Shown: positions 1 through 6,496, counted from the first letter of the stretch. The stretch: 15,201 bases of DNA from JAGIBJ01 sp047604965 (GCA_047604965.1 JASGGQ010000062.1:1-15201), one strand, 5' to 3'. Notes: generated by a model from the sequence alone, not told the origin. Program-made: numbers and translations.

Positions 1-1
1 G

Positions 2-544
2 CTGCACGAACACGCCGAACCGATCGCCGGCCTCACCGATCGCCGGCTCGCGGCCGCCGATCGCGTGATCGTCGCGACCGGCGCGTGGCCGCTGCCCGGA
101 GTCGCGCCGGCCGCGATCGCGCACCCCATCAAAGGCCAGCTGCTGATCCTCCGCGACCACGACCACCCACGCCGCGACACGCCACTGGTGCGCCACGTGT
201 TGCGGTCGCAAACGGTGTACTGCGTGCCGCGCGGCGACGGGCGCTACGTCGTCGGTGCGACGATGGAGCACCGTGGAGAGGACCGCAGCGTCACCGCGTG
301 GGCCGTCCACGACCTGCTGCGCGAACTGTTCGAGATCGTGCCGGCCGCCCGCGAATTCGTGCTCGTCGAAACGCTCGCCGGCCTGCGGCCCGCGACCGCG
401 ACCGGAGACCCGCTGATCGGCGCGGCCCCCGGCGATCCGGCCGGCGACGACGCGCGCGTGCTCTACGCCGTCGGCCACTACCGCAGCGGCATCCTGCTCG
501 CCCCCGAGACGGCCGACCGGCTCGCCGCGCTCGTGCTCGGCTGA
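2..544 (+). CDS. thiO: Glycine oxidase ThiO, C-terminal part (5'-truncated by window edge)
   Basis: ThiO is an FAD-dependent oxidase that turns glycine into iminoacetate (dehydroglycine), a precursor of the thiamin thiazole ring. Only the last 180 or so codons are visible; the reading frame is open from base 2 to the TGA at 542-544, so the gene begins upstream. Visible family features are the ADRVIVATGAW strand near the FAD site, the HPIKGQLLILRD segment that opens the substrate domain, RPATATGDPLIG, and the C-terminal GHYRSGILLAP signature, which closes the FAD site in this D-amino-acid oxidase-like family. The thiS and thiG genes directly downstream on the same strand separate ThiO from other DAAO-fold oxidases. 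The internal ATG at 80 and GTG at 65 are not real starts, because coding similarity continues upstream of them. Confidence 0.9.
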   Translation: MHEHAEPIAGLTDRRLAAADRVIVATGAWPLPGVAPAAIAHPIKGQLLILRDHDHPRRDTPLVRHVLRSQTVYCVPRGDGRYVVGATMEHRGEDRSVTAWAVHDLLRELFEIVPAAREFVLVETLAGLRPATATGDPLIGAAPGDPAGDDARVLYAVGHYRSGILLAPETADRLAALVLG

Positions 545-556
545 CCGCTGAGCGCG

Positions 557-562
557 TAGGCT
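557..562 (+). promoter_or_regulatory. -10-like box TAGGCT before thiS
   Basis: TAGGCT lies 9 nt before the thiS ATG in the 27-bp thiO-thiS gap. The spacing predicts a transcript starting at or 1-3 nt before the ATG. A GAAGG stretch at 563-567 could instead act as a weak ribosome binding site for read-through mRNA from thiO. No clear -35 is visible. The call rests on position and on recurrence of the same hexamer before other genes here. Confidence 0.4.
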
Positions 563-571
563 GAAGGCGAG

Positions 572-787
572 ATGCCCTCCGGGATCACCGTCAACGGGAA
601 CACGCGCGACGACCTCAAGCCGGGCCTGACGATCGTCGAACTGGTCGTCAAACACGGGCTGCCGGAAGAGGGGCGCGGCGTCGCCGTCGCAGTCGACGGC
701 GAAGTGGTGCCGCGCGCGCAATGGTCATCGACGCTGATCGAAGCCGGCGCCGCCATCGAACTGGTGCAGGCGATCCAAGGTGGCTGA
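572..787 (+). CDS. thiS: Sulfur carrier protein ThiS
   Basis: ThiS is the small ubiquitin-fold protein whose C-terminal thiocarboxylate donates sulfur to the thiazole ring assembled by ThiG. The product is 71 aa, normal for the family. It starts with a beta-grasp strand containing VNGN and ends in the diagnostic Gly-Gly (residues 70-71), the site adenylated by ThiF and then converted to thiocarboxylate. No cysteine is needed or seen. The ATG at 572 is the natural start, placing the ITVNGN strand at the N-terminus. The gene lies 27 bp after thiO and its last codons overlap thiG, so thiS and thiG are very probably co-translated. ThiF is not in the window. Confidence 0.93.
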   Translation: MPSGITVNGNTRDDLKPGLTIVELVVKHGLPEEGRGVAVAVDGEVVPRAQWSSTLIEAGAAIELVQAIQGG

Positions 788-1622
788 CGCGAGCATCGCA
801 CCGAGCCAGTCACCGGACGCGCCGGACGTGCCGCCGCCGGTCGCTTTGCCTGACGAGCCGCCGCTGATGATCGCCGGCACGCCGCTCGCCAGCCGGCTGA
901 TCCTCGGCACCGGCGGCTTCCACCGGCTCGACGAACTCGCACGCGCGATCGAGGCCAGCGGCACCGCGATGGTGACGGTCGCGATGCGCCGCGTCGAACC
1001 GAGCGGGCACGGGTCGCTGATCGGCGTGCTCGACCGTGCCGGCGTGCGCGTGCTGCCCAACACCGCCGGCTGCTTCACCGCCCGCGAAGCGGTGCGCACC
1101 GCCGAACTGGCACGCGAGGCACTGCAAACCGACTGGGTGAAACTGGAGGTGATCGGCGACGACCGCACGCTGCTGCCCGACCCAGCCGAACTGCTCGACG
1201 CCGCCGAGCAACTGGTCGCGCGCGGCTTCACCGTCCTGCCATACGCGACCGACGACCCCGTGCTCTGCCGCCGCCTGGAAGAGACCGGCTGCGCCGCCGT
1301 GATGCCGCTCGGTGCCCCAATCGGCTCCGGCCGGGGCATCGCGAACCCGATCAACATCGCGCTGATCGCCGAGCGTGCGCAGGTGCCGGTGATCCTCGAC
1401 GCCGGGATCGGGACTGCCTCGCAAGCCGCGCAAGCGCTCGAACTGGGCTGCGACGCCGTGCTGCTGGCAACGGCGGTGTCGCGCGCCGCCGACCCGATCC
1501 GCATGGCCGCCGCGATGCGCGCCGCCGTCCACGCTGGCTGGCTTGCCGGTGGCGCCGGGCGCATCCCGATCCGCACCTGGGCGCAAGCCTCGACCACGCC
1601 GGAAGGCATGGCCGACCTCTGA
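780..1622 (+). CDS. thiG: Thiazole synthase ThiG
   Basis: ThiG is a TIM-barrel enzyme that condenses 1-deoxy-D-xylulose 5-phosphate, dehydroglycine and ThiS-thiocarboxylate into the thiazole phosphate of thiamin. The 280-aa product has the family landmarks in order: SRLILGTGGF near residue 39; the TVAMRRV strand; LPNTAGC near 92; the WVKLEVIGD strand, whose Lys121 is the expected Schiff-base lysine; a phosphate-binding MPLGAPIGSGRG loop; and ILDAGIGTASQAA. The likely start is GTG at 780, which overlaps the end of thiS by 8 bp. This gives an N-terminal extension of roughly 25 residues rich in Pro, Asp and Ala compared with typical 255-260-aa enzymes. An ATG at codon 30 of this frame is an alternative start closer to the fold. 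Confidence 0.95.
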   Translation: MADASIAPSQSPDAPDVPPPVALPDEPPLMIAGTPLASRLILGTGGFHRLDELARAIEASGTAMVTVAMRRVEPSGHGSLIGVLDRAGVRVLPNTAGCFTAREAVRTAELAREALQTDWVKLEVIGDDRTLLPDPAELLDAAEQLVARGFTVLPYATDDPVLCRRLEETGCAAVMPLGAPIGSGRGIANPINIALIAERAQVPVILDAGIGTASQAAQALELGCDAVLLATAVSRAADPIRMAAAMRAAVHAGWLAGGAGRIPIRTWAQASTTPEGMADL

Positions 1623-1666
1623 ACGTCGTCGGCGTCGGCCGCCGGATGGTACGGCCCCCGAGGCTC

Positions 1667-1695
1667 TGCGCCGGGCTGCCGGTCGCCCCGGCGCA
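1667..1695 (+). terminator. GC-rich hairpin downstream of thiG
   Basis: A perfect 9-bp inverted repeat (TGCGCCGGG / CCCGGCGCA) with an 11-nt loop begins 45 nt after the thiG stop. There is no T-tract after it, so it is at most an actinobacterial-type hairpin terminator or an mRNA 3'-end stabiliser. Termination strength cannot be judged from sequence. Confidence 0.45.
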
Positions 1696-1727
1696 CCGCG
1701 CGACTCGGCATCGCACGCGATCTCTGG

Positions 1728-1733
1728 CAGAGT
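1728..1733 (+). promoter_or_regulatory. Weak -10-like box CAGAGT before the NTF2-like gene
   Basis: CAGAGT ends 7 nt before the ATG at 1741, the spacing seen at many starts in this window. It matches the extended pattern nAnnnT rather than TAnnnT. A GAGG at 1734-1737 is only 3 nt from the ATG, too close for an efficient Shine-Dalgarno, which favours a leaderless reading. Confidence 0.3.
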
Positions 1734-1740
1734 GAGGCCA

Positions 1741-2238
1741 ATGCAGGCAACGACCGAGGACCGCATCACGACGCTGCTCGACGCGCTCGAAGTCGCGTGG
1801 TCGGGGCCCAGTGCGCTGGCCTTCGGGATCGTGCTCGCACCCGACGGCCACTACGAAGATCCGCTGCTGCGCGGGCCGCTACGTGGGCCTGAGCGGGTCG
1901 CTCAACATGCCGCCCGGTTGCGCGTCGCCTTCCCCGACCTGGCGTTCGAGCGCAGCGGCCCGCCGATGGCCGGCGGACTGCTGCTCAGCCAAGGCGTGCG
2001 CCTGCGCGGCACGCAGCGCGCCGAACTCGGCACGATCCCGACGACCGACAAGACGATCGACCTGCACGCCGTGATCGTCGCGGGCCTCTCGACGAGCGGC
2101 ACGCGACTTGCGCAGGTGCGGATCTTCTTCGACCGCTACGACGCCGCGATTCAGCTCGGCGTGCTGCCGCGCCCCCGCTCGCTCGCCGAACGCGCCCTGC
2201 TGGCGCTGCGCGGCTTCGGCCTGCCGCGCCTGCCGTAG
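1741..2238 (+). CDS. SnoaL-like / NTF2-superfamily protein
   Basis: The 165-aa product looks like a SnoaL-type (ester cyclase-like) member of the NTF2-like alpha+beta barrel superfamily. Visible features are an N-terminal helix, a GHYEDPLLRGPLRG segment (residues 36-49) typical of the 'decree of F/Y-x-D-P plus G-x-x-G' entry to the cavity, AFPDLAFE (63-70), a VRLRGTQ strand, and the terminal FFDRYDAAIQLGVLP motif (129-143) that closes the sheet in this family. ATG 1741 is chosen because upstream codons in the same frame look non-coding and because of the -10-like box 7 nt upstream. NTF2-like proteins cover cyclases, isomerases, hydrolases and non-catalytic binders, so the substrate cannot be predicted. 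The gene stands alone between thiG and a convergent nuclease gene. Confidence 0.72.
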   Translation: MQATTEDRITTLLDALEVAWSGPSALAFGIVLAPDGHYEDPLLRGPLRGPERVAQHAARLRVAFPDLAFERSGPPMAGGLLLSQGVRLRGTQRAELGTIPTTDKTIDLHAVIVAGLSTSGTRLAQVRIFFDRYDAAIQLGVLPRPRSLAERALLALRGFGLPRLP

Positions 2239-2329
2239 CGCGGGCTGGCTGGGCGCCAACGTCGCGTGAGGACCGCCAACGCGCGGGGAGGGACGCCGGC
2301 CGGTCGGCAGCACATCGTGGCGGCGTTCA

Positions 2330-3100
2330 TCACGCCGGGAGGGTGAGCGTGGCCGCCAGCAGGCGGTGATCGCTGAGGTGTCCCGCCGCCTGGGTCTGCG
2401 TGCCGGCCTGCGCCCGCGTGCCGGCAACCTGTGGCCACTCCGCCGTCGCCGGGGCGGCGAGCTGCACGCCCGCGCTGACGAGCAGGTGGTCGACCCGCTC
2501 GCCGGCCAGCCACCGCAATCCCCCGGCTGGCGCCTGCTGCTTGGCGATGGCGGCCGGAACGTTGAAATCGCCGAGCAGGATCGCCGCATCGGCGGTACTC
2601 GCCCACGGCTGCACCAGGCCGATCGCCCGCGCTAGATCGCCGGTCGCGGCGCTGAGCGGCCGATTGTGGGTGTGTGCGTTGGCGACCCACACGGTGCGCG
2701 CGCCCGGTCGCGCGAGCTGGACCGCCTGCACGCTACGCCGCTGCGGAACGCGTCGCAGCCGCGCGACGCGATGATCGACGATCCACCCTGCCGACGGCCG
2801 CACCAGCAGCGCGTTGACCGCCGCGCCGCGCGCCCCCAGCAACTCAGGATCGTGTTCGCAGAGGCGCCGCTGCGCCGCCGGCAGCACGCCGCGTGCCAGC
2901 GAGGTGCGCGCCACCCGCAGGCTCGCCCCACACGCCTGCGCGAGCGATCTCGCCCACCACGGCGGCAGCTCTTGCAGCCCGCACACCTCCCAGTCAGCGT
3001 CGGCGAGCACCGCCGCGACCTGCGGCAGCAGATTGCTGCGCATCGCCGGCACCGCGCGGCCGTGGAACAGATTCCAGCTGGCGACCCGCAACTCCGGCAC
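2330..3100 (-). CDS. Endonuclease/exonuclease/phosphatase (EEP) family protein
   Basis: This is a metal-dependent EEP-fold phosphoesterase (DNase I / exonuclease III / sphingomyelinase superfamily). All catalytic stations are present. Numbered from GTG 3100 they are WNL with Asn10, LQEL with metal-binding Glu44, NAHTH near 141-145, LGDFN (176-180), VDH (203-205) and the terminal SDH (243-245). There is no signal peptide or membrane segment, so a cytoplasmic enzyme is expected. At 256 aa it is essentially a minimal catalytic domain. Two in-frame GTG starts exist, at 3109 and 3100. I prefer 3100 because a TAGCGT box ends 7 nt before it and overlaps the 3109 codon; choosing 3109 adds three residues. 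Substrate (DNA, phosphoinositide or other phosphodiester) is unknown. It is divergent from argF, with which it shares a short promoter region. Confidence 0.85.
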   Translation of the reverse strand: MPELRVASWNLFHGRAVPAMRSNLLPQVAAVLADADWEVCGLQELPPWWARSLAQACGASLRVARTSLARGVLPAAQRRLCEHDPELLGARGAAVNALLVRPSAGWIVDHRVARLRRVPQRRSVQAVQLARPGARTVWVANAHTHNRPLSAATGDLARAIGLVQPWASTADAAILLGDFNVPAAIAKQQAPAGGLRWLAGERVDHLLVSAGVQLAAPATAEWPQVAGTRAQAGTQTQAAGHLSDHRLLAATLTLPA

Positions 3101-3107
3101 ATGCCGC

Positions 3108-3113
3108 ACGCTA
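3108..3113 (-). promoter_or_regulatory. -10-like box TAGCGT for the EEP gene
   Basis: On the minus strand TAGCGT is followed by 7 nt and then GTG at 3100. The box overlaps the upstream in-frame GTG (3109), so it helps decide the start. Its -35 zone falls in the locally AT-rich stretch near 3128-3140, which also holds the argF -35. Confidence 0.45.
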
Positions 3114-3132
3114 CCCGCCCTTCCAGCTCATT

Positions 3133-3160
3133 TTGAGACAGCGCCTGAACCACGTAGGCT
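3133..3160 (+). promoter_or_regulatory. argF promoter: TTGAGA -35, TAGGCT -10
   Basis: TTGAGA (3133-3138) and TAGGCT (3155-3160) are separated by 16 bp, the best sigma-70-type promoter in the window. Seven nucleotides after the -10 comes the TTG start of argF at 3168, so the mRNA is predicted to begin at the start codon. The -35 overlaps the -35 zone of the divergent EEP promoter, so the two may compete. Confidence 0.6.
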
Positions 3161-3167
3161 CTACGGC

Positions 3168-4043
3168 TTGACCCGCCACCTGCTCACCGGCGCGGAACTC
3201 TCCGCCGACGAACTGCACGCCGTCCTCGATCGCGCCCTGGAGCTCAAGGCGCAGCCGCAGCAGCCGCAGGTGCTCGCCGGCCGCTCGGTCGCCTTGATCT
3301 TCGAGAAGCCCTCCACCCGCACGCGGCTCTCGTTCGATGCGGGCGTCCACGAACTCGGCGGCCATCCGATCGTGTTGCGCGGCGACGAAATGCAGCTCTC
3401 GCGTGGCGAATCGCCGCGCGACACCGCCCTCGTGCTGAGCCGGCACGTCAGCGCGATCGGCATTCGCACCGGCCCCGATGCGATCATCGAAGAGTTGGCT
3501 GCGCACGCGACGGTGCCGGTGATCAACATGCTCACGGCCGGCCACCACCCCTGCCAGGCGTTCGCCGATCTGCTGACGCTGCGGGAAACCTTCGGCACAC
3601 TCGACGGCCTCAAGCTGGCGTACGTCGGCGACGGCAACAACGTCGCACGTTCGCTGGCGATCGTCGGAGCGATCGCCGGGGTCGAGGTCGCGGTCGCCTC
3701 GCCGTCCGGCTACGAACTCGAACCGCAGAGCGGCGGCACCCGGCACACCGACCCGTCCGACGCGGTTGCCGGCGCGCACGCGATCTACGCCGACGTGTGG
3801 GTCAGCATGGGCGACGAAGCGACCGCCGATGCGCGCCGCGCCGCCCTGGCGCCCTACCGGATCGACGACGCGCTGCTCGACCTCGCTGCGCCCGAGGCGA
3901 TCGCGTTGCATTGCCTGCCGGCACACCCCGGCGAGGAGATCACCGCCGACGTGCTCTACGGCGAACGCCAGCGAATCTGGGAGCAGGCGGAGAACCGCCG
4001 TCACGCCCAAAAAGCGCTGATCGAATTCCTGGTTGGCGCTTGA
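3168..4043 (+). CDS. argF: Ornithine carbamoyltransferase
   Basis: ArgF transfers the carbamoyl group of carbamoyl phosphate to ornithine, making citrulline in arginine biosynthesis. Signatures seen: FEKPSTRTRLSFD with the carbamoyl-phosphate loop STRTR (residues 49-53), HPCQ (127-130), the SMGDE ornithine loop (Ser213) and HCLP (248-251, catalytic Cys249). The TTG at 3168 is chosen because the product then opens with the usual TRHLLTG sequence and because a good promoter sits 7 nt upstream. The 291-aa length is short for the family (about 305-315). The gap is in the ornithine domain, where GYELEPQSGG runs almost directly into DPSDAVAGAHA, so most of the helix normally present there is missing. 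No other arg genes are adjacent. Hairpins follow the gene. Confidence 0.95.
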   Translation: MTRHLLTGAELSADELHAVLDRALELKAQPQQPQVLAGRSVALIFEKPSTRTRLSFDAGVHELGGHPIVLRGDEMQLSRGESPRDTALVLSRHVSAIGIRTGPDAIIEELAAHATVPVINMLTAGHHPCQAFADLLTLRETFGTLDGLKLAYVGDGNNVARSLAIVGAIAGVEVAVASPSGYELEPQSGGTRHTDPSDAVAGAHAIYADVWVSMGDEATADARRAALAPYRIDDALLDLAAPEAIALHCLPAHPGEEITADVLYGERQRIWEQAENRRHAQKALIEFLVGA

Positions 4044-4060
4044 TCGGTGCCGCCAACCAG
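4029..4060 (+). terminator. Hairpin spanning the argF stop codon
   Basis: A perfect 10-bp inverted repeat, CTGGTTGGCG / CGCCAACCAG, flanks a 12-nt loop that contains the argF TGA (4041-4043). Its left arm encodes the last argF codons. There is no T-tract. It may end argF transcription or protect the mRNA 3' end. Confidence 0.5.
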
Positions 4061-4068
4061 CAGAAGTG

Positions 4069-4107
4069 GTGCGCCAGCGCATGCCCCCATTGCGTGCGAT
4101 GGCGCAC
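4069..4107 (+). terminator. Second hairpin downstream of argF
   Basis: An 8-bp perfect repeat, GTGCGCCA / TGGCGCAC, encloses an inner stem CGCA / TGCG (4078-4081 and 4091-4094). The whole makes a long imperfect hairpin starting 9 nt after the first one. No T-tract follows. Together they look like a tandem terminator between argF and the next gene. Confidence 0.45.
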
Positions 4108-4169
4108 GCCCGCGCACGGTCGGCGCGTTTCGTACCCGTTTGCGACCGCCGGTCGGGCACACTAGGCCG

Positions 4170-4421
4170 GTGACCCCGCGACGGCCTCCGAGCGACGAGC
4201 AGATCCGCGACGCACTCGGCGAAGTTGGCGACGCGCTTCAGCGTGCCGTGGTGCTGTCATCCGACCGCGTGCAGTCGATCCTCGAAGACGCCGTGGTGCG
4301 CGGCCGGATGACTCGCCGCGACGCCGAAGAGCTCGCCAGCAACCTCGTCACGCTCGGCCGCGAGCAGGCGCAGGAACTGCGAACGACGCTGACGCGCGCG
4401 ATCGACCGCAAGAAACCCTAG
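4170..4421 (+). CDS. Small phasin-like coiled-coil protein
   Basis: The 83-aa product is charged and predicted almost wholly helical. DEQIRDALGEVGDALQRAVV is followed by SSDRVQSILEDAVVRGRMTRRDAEELASNL-type heptads, and the protein ends in a basic RKKP tail. The pattern of a helix, a short 'G-R-M-T-R-x-D-A-E-E-L' turn, then a helix with G-R-E-Q-A-Q-E-L resembles small phasin / polyhydroxyalkanoate-granule-type proteins common in actinobacteria. That is a resemblance, not proof of granule binding. GTG at 4170 is chosen because the upstream ATG at 4047 would add a low-complexity Arg/Pro segment crossing the argF hairpins. A weak CACACT box ends 6 nt before the GTG. There is no signal peptide or membrane segment. 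The role is unknown. Confidence 0.65.
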   Translation: MTPRRPPSDEQIRDALGEVGDALQRAVVLSSDRVQSILEDAVVRGRMTRRDAEELASNLVTLGREQAQELRTTLTRAIDRKKP

Positions 4422-4455
4422 CGCGCCGCTCAACCGACCCCCGGTGCAACCAGGC

Positions 4456-4461
4456 TAAGCT
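4456..4461 (+). promoter_or_regulatory. -10-like box TAAGCT before the DoxX-like gene
   Basis: TAAGCT is followed by 6 nt and then the GTG start at 4468, predicting a leaderless mRNA covering the doxX-like and RNA methyltransferase genes. The identical hexamer at identical spacing recurs before the hicAB leader mini-ORF. No -35 is recognisable. Confidence 0.5.
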
Positions 4462-4467
4462 GAGCGC

Positions 4468-4893
4468 GTGAGCGCACCGTCGACCGCACCCACCAGCCGC
4501 CGTACGCTCGCCGAACGGATCTTCGGTCCGCGGACGATCGGCGTGTTCTTCTCCGGCGCCGGCATCCTGCATCTCGTGCGGCCGCAGCTCTACGAGCCGA
4601 TCATGCCGCCGCAGCTGCCCCGGCACCGCGAACTGATCCTGCTCAGCGGCGTCGCGGAGATCGTCGGCGGCGCGCTGTACCTGCCGCGTGGCAGCCGCAC
4701 CTTCGCCAGCTGGTGGCTGCTGCTGCTCTTGATCGCCGTCTTCCCGAGCAACATCTACATGACGATGCAGCCGCGCTTTCAGCGCAGCGTGCCGGGCGGC
4801 CTGCCGGCGCTGCTCGCGCGGCTGCCGCTCCAGTTCGTCGGCATGTGGTGGGTGCGCGAACTGGCGAAGCGCAGCCAGGCCGCCGGACGATGA
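4468..4893 (+). CDS. DoxX-like integral membrane protein
   Basis: The 141-aa product is a small four-helix membrane protein of the DoxX-like group. Hydrophobic segments lie near residues 23-37 (GVFFSGAGILHLV), 54-72, 79-98 (WWLLLLLIAVFPSNIYM) and 112-130. Family landmarks are GILHLVRP, a YEPIMPPQLP turn, SGVAEIVGGALYLP, VFPSNIYM and RLPLQFVGMWWV near the C-terminus. Members are linked to membrane redox functions or carotenoid-like pathways in some species, but most have no assigned role, and none can be assigned here. The start GTG 4468 is supported by the TAAGCT box 6 nt upstream. Its stop overlaps the next gene by 4 bp (ATGA), so the two are translationally coupled. Confidence 0.8.
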   Translation: MSAPSTAPTSRRTLAERIFGPRTIGVFFSGAGILHLVRPQLYEPIMPPQLPRHRELILLSGVAEIVGGALYLPRGSRTFASWWLLLLLIAVFPSNIYMTMQPRFQRSVPGGLPALLARLPLQFVGMWWVRELAKRSQAAGR

Positions 4894-6365
4894 GCGCCAC
4901 CGAAGATGGCGCCGCAGTAGCCGCTTCGCCACTCAAAGCCGAGTTGGCGACCGACCGCACGATCCATCCGGGACGCCCGAATCGCGGCGACCGGATCGAG
5001 CTGACGATCGACAGCTTCGCGCACGGCGGTGCCGGCGTGGCGCGCACCGACACCGGGTACGTCGTGTTCGTGACCGGCGCGATCCCCGGCGACCGCGTGC
5101 TCGCCGAAATCGGCAAACGCAAACGCTCCTTCGCTGAAGCGCGGACCATCGAACTGCTGGAACCCTCGCCCGATCGCGTTGCGCCGCGCGGCGACCACCC
5201 CGGCGCGCCGTGGCAGGTGCTCAGCTATGAGCGCCAGCTCGCCGAGAAAGCGGCGCAGGTACGCGATGCGATGGTTCGCCTCGGCCAGTTCGATGCGCCG
5301 CCGATGCGCGACATTGTGGCGGCGGTCGAGCAATGGCGCTACCGCAACAAAATCGAGTTTTCGTTTGCGCCGGACGACTCCGGCGATCCGGCGAAGGCTG
5401 GGATCGCCTGCGGCTTTCATCCGCCCGGCGAATGGTGGCGCGTCGTCGATGTCGACGATTTCGTGCTCGCCTCCGAGCGGATGAACGCGGCGCGCGGCCA
5501 GGTCGTCGCCTGGGCTCGCGAGCAGCGCGTCGCCGCCTTCGATCGCAAAACCCGCGCCGGCTACCTGCGCAACCTCGTGATTCGCGAAGGCAAGCGCACC
5601 GGGCAGCTCCAGGTGCGCTTGGTCGTCGCGCAGGGCGCTAAGAAGGCGCTCGATCTCGGCGCGCTGATCGACGCGGTGGACTGCGAAGGGCTGCTGCTGA
5701 CCAGCACCGACGCGCAAGCCGAAACGACGGCCGGCGGCGAAACGATCGTGCTGGCCGGCCATGAGCGGCTCGAAGAGGAGCTGCACGGCATCACCTACCG
5801 GATCTCCGCTGAGGCGTTCTTCCAAACGAACACCGAGATGGCCGAGGTGCTGTACGCGCTGGTGCGCGACGCCGCCGCACTGGAAGGCTGGGAGCGGCTC
5901 GTCGACCTGTACTGCGGGATCGGCACGATCGGGTTGACGCTCGCGCCGCGCGCGGCGGAGCTGTGGGGCATCGAATCCATTCCGCAGGCGATCGACGACG
6001 CGATGGAGGTTGCGCAGCGCGAGGGCTACAAGGAGCGCGCGAGCTTCGTCGTCGGCGATGTGCGACTCGCGCTGCCGGCGCTGCTGGAGCGCGGCTTCAA
6101 GCCTGACGTTGCGGTCGTCGACCCGCCGCGCGCCGGCCTCTCGCAGAAGGTCGTACGCCGGATTGTTGATGCGGCGCCCAAGCGGCTCGTGTACGTCTCC
6201 TGCAATCCGACGACGCTCGCCCCGAACGCCCGCCAGCTCGTGGACGCCGGCTACCTGCTGCGCTCGGTGCAGCCGGTCGACATGTTCCCGCAGACGCCGC
6301 ACGTCGAAGCGGTCGCCGTCTTCGAGCGCGGCCCCAGCGGCGTGCGCAACCCCGACCGCGACTGA
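4890..6365 (+). CDS. TRAM-domain 23S rRNA / tRNA (uracil-5-)-methyltransferase family (RumA/RlmD-like)
   Basis: This SAM-dependent enzyme of the RumA/TrmA family methylates C5 of a uridine in RNA. The 491-aa product has an N-terminal TRAM RNA-binding domain (about 32-93), a central region, and a Rossmann methyltransferase with QTN (312-314), the SAM motif VDLYCGIGTIG (338-347), DPPRAG (from Asp411), the SCNP motif with catalytic Cys438, and HVEA with the general base Glu473. ATG 4890 overlaps the doxX stop by 4 bp and puts TRAM at the usual distance. The four cysteines that bind a [4Fe-4S] cluster in E. coli RumA are absent: the loop reads RGDHPGAPWQVLSYERQ (100-116). The target nucleotide (U747-, U1939- or tRNA U54-type) cannot be told from sequence, so no gene symbol is given. 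Confidence 0.9.
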   Translation: MSATEDGAAVAASPLKAELATDRTIHPGRPNRGDRIELTIDSFAHGGAGVARTDTGYVVFVTGAIPGDRVLAEIGKRKRSFAEARTIELLEPSPDRVAPRGDHPGAPWQVLSYERQLAEKAAQVRDAMVRLGQFDAPPMRDIVAAVEQWRYRNKIEFSFAPDDSGDPAKAGIACGFHPPGEWWRVVDVDDFVLASERMNAARGQVVAWAREQRVAAFDRKTRAGYLRNLVIREGKRTGQLQVRLVVAQGAKKALDLGALIDAVDCEGLLLTSTDAQAETTAGGETIVLAGHERLEEELHGITYRISAEAFFQTNTEMAEVLYALVRDAAALEGWERLVDLYCGIGTIGLTLAPRAAELWGIESIPQAIDDAMEVAQREGYKERASFVVGDVRLALPALLERGFKPDVAVVDPPRAGLSQKVVRRIVDAAPKRLVYVSCNPTTLAPNARQLVDAGYLLRSVQPVDMFPQTPHVEAVAVFERGPSGVRNPDRD

Positions 6366-6377
6366 GGCGGTCGTTCA

Positions 6378-6398
6378 GCGTGCCGTTGAACGGCACGC
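6378..6398 (+). terminator. Hairpin after the RNA methyltransferase gene
   Basis: A perfect 8-bp stem, GCGTGCCG / CGGCACGC, with loop TTGAA starts 13 nt after the stop codon. The compact shape and position suit a transcription terminator, but no T-tract follows. Confidence 0.5.
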
Positions 6399-6463
6399 CG
6401 AGGGCCAGGATGCGAAGCCTTCCTCGCCCTCGTCCACATCTGCCTCGACGCCACCAACTGCCC

Positions 6464-6469
6464 TAAGCT
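6464..6469 (+). promoter_or_regulatory. -10-like box TAAGCT for the hicAB transcript
   Basis: TAAGCT is followed by 6 nt and a GTG at 6476, exactly as before the DoxX-like gene. The transcript would begin at the mini-ORF and reach hicA 30 nt later. A second candidate -10, TAAGAC (6494-6499), sits 6 nt before the hicA GTG and would give a leaderless hicA mRNA. The two cannot be separated without a mapped transcription start. Confidence 0.4.
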
Positions 6470-6475
6470 CGGCGA

Positions 6476-6496
6476 GTGCCCCAGACCGAGCAGTAA
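6476..6496 (+). other. Six-codon mini-ORF upstream of hicA (possible leader peptide)
   Basis: GTG at 6476 opens the reading frame M-P-Q-T-E-Q and stops at TAA 6494-6496, nine nucleotides before the hicA start. It sits 6 nt after a TAAGCT box, at the same spacing as genuine leaderless genes here. It may be a translated leader that couples to hicA, or chance. There is no protein homology argument at this length. Confidence 0.25.

Noticed and set aside
4779..6302. 507-codon minus-strand open frame opposite the RNA methyltransferase gene
   Set aside because: An antisense shadow of a clearly identified gene, with no domain features and no promoter-like box.
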